DNA of 64,000 bases from Pseudoalteromonas lipolytica (GTDB taxonomy: Bacteria; Pseudomonadota; Gammaproteobacteria; Enterobacterales; Alteromonadaceae), in contig NZ_FPAZ01000005.1 in NCBI RefSeq assembly GCF_900116435.1, forward strand, positions 245,673 through 309,672. The letters run 5' to 3'. Each line of letters begins with the position of its first letter. The first letter of the stretch is position 1. A model generated the notes under the pieces. The model was given only the letters and a program-made list of their open reading frames with translations, had not been told where the DNA came from and did no database searches. The position numbers were made by a program, and so were the translations under genes. Positions 37,008 through 44,534 of the stretch are shown piece by piece.

Positions 37008-38654
37008 TTAATTTTCGTCTTCAAGTGTATATTTAAGCTCACCTGCCAGCCAGGTTTGCTGTACTTTTATAGCGTGAACGTCAGCGAGCGGCGCCGTGTA
37101 ATAATCTTTATTGATTAAAATAAAGTCCGCCCATTTTCCTTGTTCTAAACTTCCTACTTTAAATTCTTGATGGGCAGCGTAAGCGCCTCCCAATGTAAAC
37201 GCTCTTAGTGCTTCATCACGTGACAGTAACTCTTCAGGACGCCAACCTCCTTCAGGAAGTTGGTTATGGTCCATGCGTGTAATTGCTGAGTATAAGCCAT
37301 CGAATGGGTCAGCAAGTTCAACGGGGAAATCAGAGCCTGCCGCAATAATGGAGCCTTGTGATAAAAATGTTTTCCACGCATAGGCACCCGTCAACTGTGT
37401 TTCGTTCAGACGTTGCTCAGCCATGTGCATATCAGAAGTCGCATGAACAGGCTGCATGGAAGGAATAATTTTTAACGCTTTAAAGCGAGGAATATCGTTT
37501 GGCGACACAATTTGCGCGTGTTCAATGCGGTTCCGTAATAAAATGCCTCCCGATTTCTTGAAGACATTCTCATAAGCATCTAAAACGGTTTTATTAGCTT
37601 GGTCGCCAATCGCATGGGTATTCGCGCTAAAGCCGTGTGAAAAACTTAAGGTAAAAAGTTGTTCTAGCTTTTCTTGCGTTTCGAGCATTAAGCCATGATG
37701 GTTTTTGCGATCAGCGTACTCATTAATTAATGCAGCGCCTCGACTGCCTAATGCACCATCTGCATAGACTTTTACACTGCCAATGGAGAGCATGTCGTTC
37801 ATATCTTTATAGCGACCAGCTTTAAGCATGGTTTCGAGCTTTGGATCGCCAGCACTGAGCATAGCAACAATTCTAACAGGCAGGTTATTGTGTTCTGCAC
37901 GCTGTTTATACACTTGCCACGTATCGTAGTCTATACCTGCATCGTGTGCTGATGTAATGCCTAAACTGAGTAGGTGATTACCGGCGTTATCAAGTGCGCG
38001 ATTGATACTCGCGTGATCTGTCTTTGGGATGTGTTGCGTTACTAATGTTTCTGCTTTATCAATAAACACCCCTGATGGCTGACCTGAAGGAAGTTTAATT
38101 ATTTCACCTCCAGAGGGCGTGTCTGTTTGCGCCGTTATGCCAGCCAACGCCATTGCTTTTGAATTGACCCACACGGCATGACCATCAACGCGAGACAGCA
38201 CAACAGGCTTGTCTTTTACGTATTTGTCTAAATCTGCTGCCGTAGGAAATTGACCGCCAGGCCAATGTTCTTGGTTCCAGCCTCGGCCAATTATCCAACC
38301 TTGTTTATCTTTAGCGAATTCGGCCAACATTTTACCGACCATATCGACAGATTGGGTATTTCTAACATCCAGTTGTGACAAGTTATTGCCAAGCCCAATT
38401 ATATGACCATGTGCATCAATAAGCCCGGGCAGCAGTGTTGCCTTTTTACCATCGATCGTTGTCGCATCAGGAAAACTAGCCTTAAGGGAATCATCGCCTG
38501 TTTTGACAACTTTTCCATCTTTAAAGACTAAGGTTGAAAATTGCTGTGTCTGACCTTGATAGGTTGGTGTGTAACCATTTACGTTATAAATAACGGTGGT
38601 GTTAGCGAAGCAAGATATCGATGCAGTTGCAAGTAAGCTGATAATGAGTTTCAT
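37008..38654 (-). CDS. Exported amidohydrolase, YtcJ-like
   Basis: 548 residues. N-terminal signal peptide (MKLIISLLATASISCFA, cleavage near 17-20). Metal-dependent amidohydrolase motifs: LLPGLIDAHGHI (HxH), HAIGDQANKT, RIEHAQIV and AAGSDFPVE with the final metal Asp. These match the YtcJ/NfdA group of N-substituted amide hydrolases. Substrate unknown; the export signal puts it in the periplasm. No adjacent partner indicates a pathway. Confidence 0.85.
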   Translation of the reverse strand: MKLIISLLATASISCFANTTVIYNVNGYTPTYQGQTQQFSTLVFKDGKVVKTGDDSLKASFPDATTIDGKKATLLPGLIDAHGHIIGLGNNLSQLDVRNTQSVDMVGKMLAEFAKDKQGWIIGRGWNQEHWPGGQFPTAADLDKYVKDKPVVLSRVDGHAVWVNSKAMALAGITAQTDTPSGGEIIKLPSGQPSGVFIDKAETLVTQHIPKTDHASINRALDNAGNHLLSLGITSAHDAGIDYDTWQVYKQRAEHNNLPVRIVAMLSAGDPKLETMLKAGRYKDMNDMLSIGSVKVYADGALGSRGAALINEYADRKNHHGLMLETQEKLEQLFTLSFSHGFSANTHAIGDQANKTVLDAYENVFKKSGGILLRNRIEHAQIVSPNDIPRFKALKIIPSMQPVHATSDMHMAEQRLNETQLTGAYAWKTFLSQGSIIAAGSDFPVELADPFDGLYSAITRMDHNQLPEGGWRPEELLSRDEALRAFTLGGAYAAHQEFKVGSLEQGKWADFILINKDYYTAPLADVHAIKVQQTWLAGELKYTLEDEN

Positions 38655-38734
38655 ACTATTCTTATTTTTATTTATTTATAAAAACAGTATCAGAGTTGCT
38701 GTAAACTGCAAATAATTAGGTAATTAAAACGTGC

Positions 38735-38753
38735 AAAAGGGTGACTCGCACCC
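38735..38753 (-). terminator. Terminator after the EF-hand gene cluster
   Basis: On the minus strand GGGTG-CGAGT-CACCC is followed by TTTT. The stem is only 5 bp but GC-rich, and it lies 6 bases beyond the last EF-hand gene. Confidence 0.5.
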
Positions 38754-38759
38754 TCAGCA

Positions 38760-38993
38760 TTATTTGCTAGCATATTCATTAAATTCAGCAAACGATAACT
38801 TATTGTCTTTATCGCTGTCGTAACTTTTAAAACGAGACCACAGAGCGGGGTCTCGTGCAGATTCGGAGCGGCTTAAGAAGCCATCTTCATTACGATCGAG
38901 TTGTTTAAATTTTTCTCCAATACTTTCTGTTGCAAAAACCATACTGCTATATAAACCACAGATTATAAGACTGGCGAAAGTGTATTTTGACAT
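38760..38993 (-). CDS. Small secreted EF-hand protein (fourth of four)
   Basis: 77 residues: signal peptide (MSKYTFASLIICGLYSSMVFA) and a mature part with two EF-hand loops, DRNEDGFLSRSE and DSDKDNKLSFAE, which keep Asp/Asn at positions 1, 3 and 5 and an acidic residue at 12. A pair of EF-hands of this size should bind calcium in the periplasm or outside. It lies 4 bases after the preceding paralogue, in the second two-gene unit of the cluster. No catalytic domain. Confidence 0.85.
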   Translation of the reverse strand: MSKYTFASLIICGLYSSMVFATESIGEKFKQLDRNEDGFLSRSESARDPALWSRFKSYDSDKDNKLSFAEFNEYASK

Positions 38994-38997
38994 TGCT

Positions 38998-39231
38998 TTA
39001 ACTCTTGTTTGTTAAGTAGTGCTTAAATTCAAGGAGTGATATTTGCTGATCGTTGTCTGTATCCCATTTAGCCATGTGCTTTTGTAAGTGTGGCTGAGAT
39101 GCAAGCTCTTCAACACTTAAATAACCATTTTTATCTTTGTCTAAATGATCAAATCGCTGCTTAACATCTAATGCTAAGGTATTGAAGCTTATAGTAATTA
39201 AAGTGAATGAAGCAAGTGTCGCAATTTTCAT
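38998..39231 (-). CDS. Small secreted EF-hand protein (third of four)
   Basis: 77 residues. Signal peptide up to about LALA (residue 20), then two EF-hand loops DKDKNGYLSVEE and DTDNDQQISLLE with the spacing seen in its paralogues. FDHLD before loop 1 matches the FKQLD, FTKFD and FNELD of the other three. Upstream lies a long hairpin separating it from the first pair; the next gene follows after 4 bases. Confidence 0.85.
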   Translation of the reverse strand: MKIATLASFTLITISFNTLALDVKQRFDHLDKDKNGYLSVEELASQPHLQKHMAKWDTDNDQQISLLEFKHYLTNKS

Positions 39232-39266
39232 AATAAAACTCCTCAGAAAGTAAAATCCTTTTTGGG

Positions 39267-39343
39267 AAAAGTGCTTGCCATAATTTAAATCCCAAAATTT
39301 AAATCCGTTTACACGCTCCCTCTGGGATTATGGCAAGCACTTT
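39267..39343. repeat. 77-base inverted-repeat element between the two EF-hand gene pairs
   Basis: AAAGTGCTTGCCATAAT (39268-39284) and ATTATGGCAAGCACTTT (39327-39343) are exact 17-bp inverted repeats enclosing 42 bases; CCCA/TGGG inside can extend the stem. A direct repeat ATTTAAATCC occurs twice in the loop. It could be a processing or attenuation hairpin or a small inverted-repeat element; a T run is weak. Confidence 0.85.
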
Positions 39344-39349
39344 AAGAGG

Positions 39350-39577
39350 TTAAGGTTTGAATTTTTCAAACTCTTGTTCAGATAATCGCTGATCATTATT
39401 TGTATCAAGATCAGTAAATTGCTTAATTAGCTCAGGGTGTTCATTAGCTTCAGAAAGTGAAATTGCATTGTCTGCATTGCTATCAAACTTAGTAAAACGA
39501 ACATCCATTTGAGATGCCAAAACGGTCGCACTGATAGCCAAAAATATCAGCGAAAAGGCAGCGATAAGTTGTTTCAT
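39350..39577 (-). CDS. Small secreted EF-hand protein (second of four)
   Basis: 75 residues with signal peptide (MKQLIAAFSLIFLAISATVLA) and two EF-hand loops, DSNADNAISLSE and DTNNDQRLSEQE. Same two-loop layout as its neighbours. Separated from the first gene by 9 bases, so the two form a transcriptional pair. In loop 1 the usual Gly at position 6 is Asn, possibly changing affinity. Confidence 0.85.
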   Translation of the reverse strand: MKQLIAAFSLIFLAISATVLASQMDVRFTKFDSNADNAISLSEANEHPELIKQFTDLDTNNDQRLSEQEFEKFKP

Positions 39578-39586
39578 AACAATCTC

Positions 39587-39814
39587 CTATTGAATAAACG
39601 ACTGAAACTCTGGAAATGAAATTTGGCCATCCTCATTACTATCAATTTGAGAAAAATTGCCATGTAACAATGCGTCCTCAGATGCTTCAGACTCACTTAG
39701 CGCGCCATTACTGTCTTTATCAAGTTCATTAAACGTCTCGTTGAGATCAAGCGCGTATGAGCTTATTGATACTAAGCTGGCAAGCATGATTGAAATACAG
39801 GCCATCGTTTTCAT
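39587..39814 (-). CDS. Small secreted EF-hand protein (first of four)
   Basis: 75 residues. Signal peptide MKTMACISIMLASLVSISSYA, then loops DKDSNGALSESE and DSNEDGQISFPE, both with canonical metal ligands. It is the promoter-proximal member; a sigma54-like promoter sits ~40-50 bases before its ATG, and AGGAAA is its ribosome binding site. Likely a calcium-binding periplasmic or secreted protein; targets unknown. Confidence 0.87.
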   Translation of the reverse strand: MKTMACISIMLASLVSISSYALDLNETFNELDKDSNGALSESEASEDALLHGNFSQIDSNEDGQISFPEFQSFIQ

Positions 39815-40126
39815 TTTGTTTCCTAAAATCTATAACTTATTACGGTATTAACAAAAACAATGCCAACTTTAAAATGTGTTTAATATCAATGGTTTAATTA
39901 TTTTCTGAGTGGTTTGCTCAGCAATACTTACAAAGAGTTGTGTCTTTTTTGCAACGTTTTTTGGGTTCTAAAGGATTATTCATTTTAAAACAGAGAGTTA
40001 TATTGTTGCTGATTAGCAACAAAAAAGCATTTATTGGTTAAAAAGTGCTGTTATATAGGCTGGATTCAGCGAGTGTCTAAGTTATTTATCTAATAATCAT
40101 CTTCTGTCACGTTGAAAAGGATCAGT
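39815..40126. promoter_or_regulatory. Divergent control region between the EF-hand genes and glrK
   Basis: 312 bases without a supported gene. On the left is a sigma54-like promoter pointing at the EF-hand genes. At 40003-40022 a perfect palindrome TTGTTGCT-GATT-AGCAACAA lies ~150 bases upstream of that promoter, a normal distance for an enhancer-binding protein site. The right end must hold the glrK promoter. No GlrR site of the enterobacterial TGTC-N10-GACA type was found. Confidence 0.55.
39851..39866 (-). promoter_or_regulatory. Sigma54-like promoter for the EF-hand cluster
   Basis: Minus strand TTGGCATTGTTTTTGT matches the -24/-12 consensus TGGCAC-N5-TTGC with correct spacing; the one clear mismatch is GT for GC at -12. 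The predicted start of transcription is ~25 bases before the first EF-hand gene. Confidence 0.5.
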
Positions 40127-41584
40127 ATGCAAGGTCTCGTTGCGAATAAATTTAAACATGCGCTCGATTGGCGGCCCAGTTTAATTGGCCAGTTTGTCTT
40201 TAGCACTTTGTTGTCTTTGCTGCCTTTATCGTTGGTTGTGATCGTGTTTTTAAACGCACTGAATAAACAATTGGCTGTGACACAAAAAATTGTCAGCGAT
40301 AATTATTTAGTTACAAAGGCGTTTAATAGTTTAAAACAAGATTTAAATAGCCTAGAAAGAGCAACAAGACAAAATTGGGTTTTAAAAAGTGAATCACTCG
40401 ATACCTTAATTGAAAATAAGTGGCAGTCATCGCTGCAAAGTATTGATGAGCTTATTTTTCTTAGTCCATCGACAGAGTATGTGGCGCAGTGGCAGCAATT
40501 GGCAGAAGTACTCAACTTTGCCCAGCAACACTTAGTTGCAGAGCAAAAACAAGATGGTGAATTATTTGCCCCAGCAAGCAAACTTATTGCAGAGCAAACT
40601 GTGTGGCTACGTGATCAAAATGAATTACGGATCACCAAGAATCAACAGCAATTAAAGGCGCTTCAAGCGTCGTTTATAAACTGGTTAATTGCATTAATTC
40701 CACTCACATTATTAGTAAGTGGTGGGTTTTTATGGCGGATCAGTGGCCGTTTAGGTGAACTAACAAGTGTAATAGATAAACTAGGTCAAGGTCATTGGCA
40801 GCAGAAAATTTCTGTACGAGGCTCATCGGAGCTAGTTGAGTTAGGTAATAAATTAGAATGGGTGCAAGCGCAGCTGCATATGCTAGAGCAACAAAAAGAC
40901 ACCTTTTTACGTCATGTTACTCACGAATTAAAAACACCGCTTGCCTCCATGGTTGAAGGCACTGATTTACTCGCTGATGAAATTGTTGGCCCAATTAATA
41001 GCGAGCAGCAAGCTGTCCTTGAGTTAATTACACAGAGTATGGCACGTTTACGAGTGATGATTGAAAGCTTATTAAATTATAACGCGATTCGTACCAGTAA
41101 AGAGAGTGTCACAGAGCTTAACTTCAATAGTATGAAAACGAATATTGAGCGTCACTTTGAACATCGTTTAATTGCGCGAAATCAGTCGTTAATATGGGTA
41201 AATGAACTTCCCTCAAAAGCGATGTATATTTCTTCCGAGTTGTTAGAAATGATGCTTGTGCAACTCATTTCCAATGCCTTGAAATTTTCACCTGAACAAG
41301 GCGTTGTCACGGTCGAAGCGCGTTATAAACACACTCAGCTTCAAGTGACGGTCAGTGATGTCGGTAAAGGCATTGCTGATTCTGAAAAGACCGCTGTTTT
41401 TGGTGCCTTTTATCAGGGGAAAAATGCCAAAGAGCAAACTGAAATGGGCAGTGGTCTTGGCCTCACAATAGTGAAAGAAACGGTTGAGCAACTGAGAGGC
41501 ACACTTAATATTGCTGATAATGAACCGCAAGGCTGTCGATTTACAGTGACATTACCAATTCAAGTAACCCAAGGAGTTAACTGA
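40127..41584 (+). CDS. glrK: Two-component sensor kinase GlrK/QseE
   Basis: 485 residues. Membrane helices at ~22-45 and ~184-204 flank a helical periplasmic domain; HAMP follows, then HisKA with the phosphoacceptor in HVTHELKTPLASM and a HATPase with GKGIADSEK and GSGLGLTIV. Order and neighbours match the glrK-qseG-glrR locus of gammaproteobacteria. ATG 40127 is preferred over TTG 40112 because AAAAGG lies just upstream. The stop is one base before the qseG start, indicating an operon. In enterobacteria this system responds to envelope signals and drives sigma54 promoters. Confidence 0.88.
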   Translation: MQGLVANKFKHALDWRPSLIGQFVFSTLLSLLPLSLVVIVFLNALNKQLAVTQKIVSDNYLVTKAFNSLKQDLNSLERATRQNWVLKSESLDTLIENKWQSSLQSIDELIFLSPSTEYVAQWQQLAEVLNFAQQHLVAEQKQDGELFAPASKLIAEQTVWLRDQNELRITKNQQQLKALQASFINWLIALIPLTLLVSGGFLWRISGRLGELTSVIDKLGQGHWQQKISVRGSSELVELGNKLEWVQAQLHMLEQQKDTFLRHVTHELKTPLASMVEGTDLLADEIVGPINSEQQAVLELITQSMARLRVMIESLLNYNAIRTSKESVTELNFNSMKTNIERHFEHRLIARNQSLIWVNELPSKAMYISSELLEMMLVQLISNALKFSPEQGVVTVEARYKHTQLQVTVSDVGKGIADSEKTAVFGAFYQGKNAKEQTEMGSGLGLTIVKETVEQLRGTLNIADNEPQGCRFTVTLPIQVTQGVN

Positions 41585-41585
41585 T

Positions 41586-42113
41586 ATGGGCTTCGTAAAT
41601 AAAGCCAGTTTTATACCCGCTGTACTCGTTGTATTTTTGACCGGGTGTGCCTTAACACAGCCAACATCATCGACAGCACAAAAAGAGCATAAAACACAGC
41701 TAACACCAAAGGAGCAACCTAATCCTAAACCAAGGCCTAAAAGCGAGCCTGTGTATCCGCCAGCACGTTTGGTTATTGCATGGCATGCAGAGCAATGCGG
41801 TGGTTTTAAAAGTACGCCGCAGAAGCAGACGTATGTAGGGCAAAAAGAGCTGATCAGTTTATTTAAATATTTATGTATACACAGTGCCTCAGAACCTAAA
41901 CAAGCATTGGCATTACTCGAAAGCAGTGATCAAGCTTATTATTGGCCTGATGATATAAAACAGTATTTATGGCTACAAAAACAAAGTGTTCAACATAGTC
42001 TAAAGGCCAAGCAAGCCAAGCAGGCCTTAACAGAAAAAATGGAAAAAACGTTGTCGTCACTGGCGGCAATTGAACAACAATTGCTGTTACGCGAAGAAAC
42101 TAAGGAGCAGTAA
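41586..42113 (+). CDS. qseG: QseG-like lipoprotein
   Basis: 175 residues. Signal peptide with lipobox LTGC (lipidated Cys near 21), a T/P/K-rich linker to ~55, then a mostly helical domain with two conserved cysteines (EQCGGFKS, KYLCIH) and a C-terminal coiled coil. Position between glrK and glrR with almost no spacing identifies it as the QseG equivalent, an outer-membrane lipoprotein that stimulates the sensor kinase in enterobacteria. Sequence similarity to E. coli QseG appears low; the call rests mainly on context. Confidence 0.75.
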   Translation: MGFVNKASFIPAVLVVFLTGCALTQPTSSTAQKEHKTQLTPKEQPNPKPRPKSEPVYPPARLVIAWHAEQCGGFKSTPQKQTYVGQKELISLFKYLCIHSASEPKQALALLESSDQAYYWPDDIKQYLWLQKQSVQHSLKAKQAKQALTEKMEKTLSSLAAIEQQLLLREETKEQ

Positions 42114-42115
42114 CC

Positions 42116-43459
42116 ATGGCTGAGATAACAAAACCACGCATATTGTTGGTTGATGACGATGCAAGCTTACTGAAATTACTCGCAATTAGAATCGAATCAA
42201 AAGGGTATCAAGTTAGCACGGTTGAGAGTGGTCTGGCTGCGCTGCAGCAATTAAAAATGCAAACCTTTGATGCTGTGATTACCGACTTACGTATGGATGA
42301 AATGGACGGTATGGCGTTGCACCGCCAGTTGCAAAGTCGCTATCCGTCTATGCCAGTCATTATGATGACAGCGCATGGCTCTATCCCCGATGCAGTTGAA
42401 GCAACTAAGCAGGGGATCTTTGCGTTTATTACCAAGCCAGTTGATAAAGATGAGTTATTTGATAGCCTCGCCAAAGCAATCGAGATCCATGGTGTGCATG
42501 GTGATGAAACTCCAACGCAAACAAACATAGTTACGCGCAGCGGTGCCATGTTGCACCTCCTTGAGCAAGTAAAGTTACTTGGGCCAACGCATGTTAATGT
42601 ATTAATTTCAGGGGCGAGTGGCACAGGTAAGGAGTTATTAGCACAGGCGATTCACCAGCATAGTCACGTTAGTGATGGGCCTTTTGTTGCAATTAACTGT
42701 GGGGCTGTACCAGGTGAGTTGTTAGAATCAGAATTATTTGGTCATAAAAAAGGTGCGTTTACTGGGGCGGTAAAAGATCACCAGGGTTTGTTTCAACAGG
42801 CTCAAGGTGGTACCCTTTTTCTTGACGAAATAGGTGATATGCCACTGAATTTACAAGTAAAGCTATTACGTGTATTGCAAGAAAAAACAATTCGTCCCGT
42901 GGGATTTCAAGAAGAAATTCCTATTGATGTACGGATAGTATCGGCAACGCATAAAAACTTACCTGAAGCGATTAATAACCAATTGTTTCGTGAAGATTTG
43001 TATTACCGACTCAATGTGGTGAACTTAAAACTTCCTCCTTTGTGTGAAAGACGGGAAGACATAAGCTTGCTGGCACAGCACTTTGCAAGCGTAATAGCAA
43101 AACGTATGAATCAAGATGAAAAGCGTTTTGCTAATGACGCAATGCATGCATTGGTGCGTTATGACTGGCCTGGTAATATTCGTCAGTTACAAAACGTGAT
43201 TGAACAAGTTGTCGCGCTGACCCCAGGTAATGTAATTGCGGTACAGCTAGTTGAAAGCGCGCTCAATAGCAATGTAAGTAATGCAGAGCCATTATCATTA
43301 AACGATGCTAAAAAAGAGTTTGAGCGTGACTATTTAATAAATACGCTAAAAATGGCAGCTGGCAATGTCGCAGAGGCTGCAAAGCTTGCAAAACGAAATC
43401 GCTCAGATTTTTATAAACTAATTAAAAAACACAACATTATTGTAGAAAATTTAATCTAG
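42116..43459 (+). CDS. glrR: Sigma54-dependent response regulator GlrR/QseF
   Basis: 447 residues. Receiver (~8-120) with acceptor Asp in [13 protein letters not shown]+ domain (~145-370) with Walker A GASGTGKE, sigma54-contact GAFTGA, and Walker [12 protein letters not shown]; Fis-type helix-turn-helix at the C-terminus ([22 protein letters not shown]). All parts for sigma54 activation are present. Third gene of the operon. Local candidate target: the sigma54-like promoter before the EF-hand genes. Confidence 0.92.
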   Translation: MAEITKPRILLVDDDASLLKLLAIRIESKGYQVSTVESGLAALQQLKMQTFDAVITDLRMDEMDGMALHRQLQSRYPSMPVIMMTAHGSIPDAVEATKQGIFAFITKPVDKDELFDSLAKAIEIHGVHGDETPTQTNIVTRSGAMLHLLEQVKLLGPTHVNVLISGASGTGKELLAQAIHQHSHVSDGPFVAINCGAVPGELLESELFGHKKGAFTGAVKDHQGLFQQAQGGTLFLDEIGDMPLNLQVKLLRVLQEKTIRPVGFQEEIPIDVRIVSATHKNLPEAINNQLFREDLYYRLNVVNLKLPPLCERREDISLLAQHFASVIAKRMNQDEKRFANDAMHALVRYDWPGNIRQLQNVIEQVVALTPGNVIAVQLVESALNSNVSNAEPLSLNDAKKEFERDYLINTLKMAAGNVAEAAKLAKRNRSDFYKLIKKHNIIVENLI

Positions 43460-43495
43460 ATACAACAAAACCTAGATGCAAAAAAAGGAAAGCGC

Positions 43496-43996
43496 ATGGG
43501 GCTTTATTTAGTTTACCTTGGTGGTCGTATACAAGGCTGTCATATCGAAATGCACGATGTTCGATTTGTTGTTGGTGATAAAATTGAAGACACCTACTCA
43601 AAGCTAAAAGCGCAGTGGGTGGGTGACAAAGGCAGTGTGCACATGGATAGCTTCATGCATATTCAGCACATTGATGGTTACAAAGTAGAGGTGATAGAAG
43701 GGGCTCACGAGCAACCTGAAAAGCTTTATTTTGTTAATTTAGGCGCGTATCGAGCAGACAGTCTTGCCGAACAACATGACTTTGCATTGTATGTTGCGCG
43801 CAGCAGTGAGGAAGCAAAGCAACGTGCTAAAGACTCTTTGCTTGCAGGGCTGACACATTTGCACAAAGATGATTTACATGACGTAGATGATTGTTTTGCT
43901 ATTGATTTACTCGATAGCAACTTGACCCTTAAGCTAACACCAAGTGGGCACTCTCAAGCGATGAAACCCGATTGGTTTGGCTATCACGTTTTATAG
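43496..43996 (+). CDS. DUF1543 domain-containing protein
   Basis: 166 residues, soluble. Two repeats of the DUF1543 fold seem present: VYLGGRIQGCHIEMHDVRFVV near the N-terminus with GCHIEMHD, and FVNLGAYRADSLAEQHDFALYVA in the middle with EQHDF. The family is uncharacterised. It follows glrR by 36 bases on the same strand with AAAGGAAAG upstream and may be read through from it. Function unknown. Confidence 0.8.
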   Translation: MGLYLVYLGGRIQGCHIEMHDVRFVVGDKIEDTYSKLKAQWVGDKGSVHMDSFMHIQHIDGYKVEVIEGAHEQPEKLYFVNLGAYRADSLAEQHDFALYVARSSEEAKQRAKDSLLAGLTHLHKDDLHDVDDCFAIDLLDSNLTLKLTPSGHSQAMKPDWFGYHVL

Positions 43997-44004
43997 TGAA
44001 TTAA

Positions 44005-44214
44005 TTAGTCATCATTCTCGCTTTTACTGGCAACCTTAAAAGCAATGATGACTAAAGCAAACAGTGCAAAAGGGAGTGCAGCAAGTAAATATTCTACAGT
44101 ATGGCTATCTTGGTAGTTAGGCTGAAGTAAAAAGTGCCCAGCAACACATAACAAGATTGCCACAAACAAAACAGGCAATAAGATTAACTCTTTTTTTGGC
44201 GAGTGATTTTTCAT
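44005..44214 (-). CDS. Small two-helix membrane protein
   Basis: 69 residues: a basic N-terminus (MKNHSPKKE), two membrane segments (~10-30 and 42-62) and an acidic tail. No family recognised. The converging DUF1543 stop is 8 bases away. It may be the distal member of the leftward transcription unit with the small ORF just upstream. Confidence 0.55.
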   Translation of the reverse strand: MKNHSPKKELILLPVLFVAILLCVAGHFLLQPNYQDSHTVEYLLAALPFALFALVIIAFKVASKSENDD

Positions 44215-44264
44215 TACATAAGGTCAAATTTCAATGGTGGGGCATTGTAATGAGCTAAGTTAAG

Positions 44265-44426
44265 CTAGGTCAAATAACTTGGTGACTTATATTGCGCTGT
44301 ATCAACTTTTTTAGTCGGTATTTTCTTTGATTGCTTTTTAGGCTCTGCGGGTTTATCTGTTACATCATTACAATTATAAAGTGCCATTATGAATTCGATT
44401 TCTTCACGTTGTAGCCTTGATTGCAT
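44265..44426 (-). CDS. Short ORF of 53 codons with strong ribosome binding site
   Basis: Begins MQSRLQREEIEFIMALYNCN and ends PSYLT; highly charged, rich in K, E and Q, soluble. The start ATG is preceded by GAGGGGG five bases upstream, stronger than most genes here, and the frame runs 53 codons to TAG. No family recognised. It lies between the small membrane protein and the sortase-locus kinase, all on the minus strand. Could be a real small protein or chance. Confidence 0.5.
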   Translation of the reverse strand: MQSRLQREEIEFIMALYNCNDVTDKPAEPKKQSKKIPTKKVDTAQYKSPSYLT

Positions 44427-44534
44427 GATGCCCCCTCGAGTCAAATTTGCCTTTTATAGTACAATATACTAAGCCCGCCAATCTGAATTATTGGTGAATA
44501 ACTAAGCATTAAATTGTAATCAAGTGTAACGCTG

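Noticed and set aside
39263..39284. Second sigma54 promoter in the hairpin between the EF-hand pairs
   Set aside because: The GG to GC spacing is wrong by one base in the best reading or the orientation is opposite to the genes.
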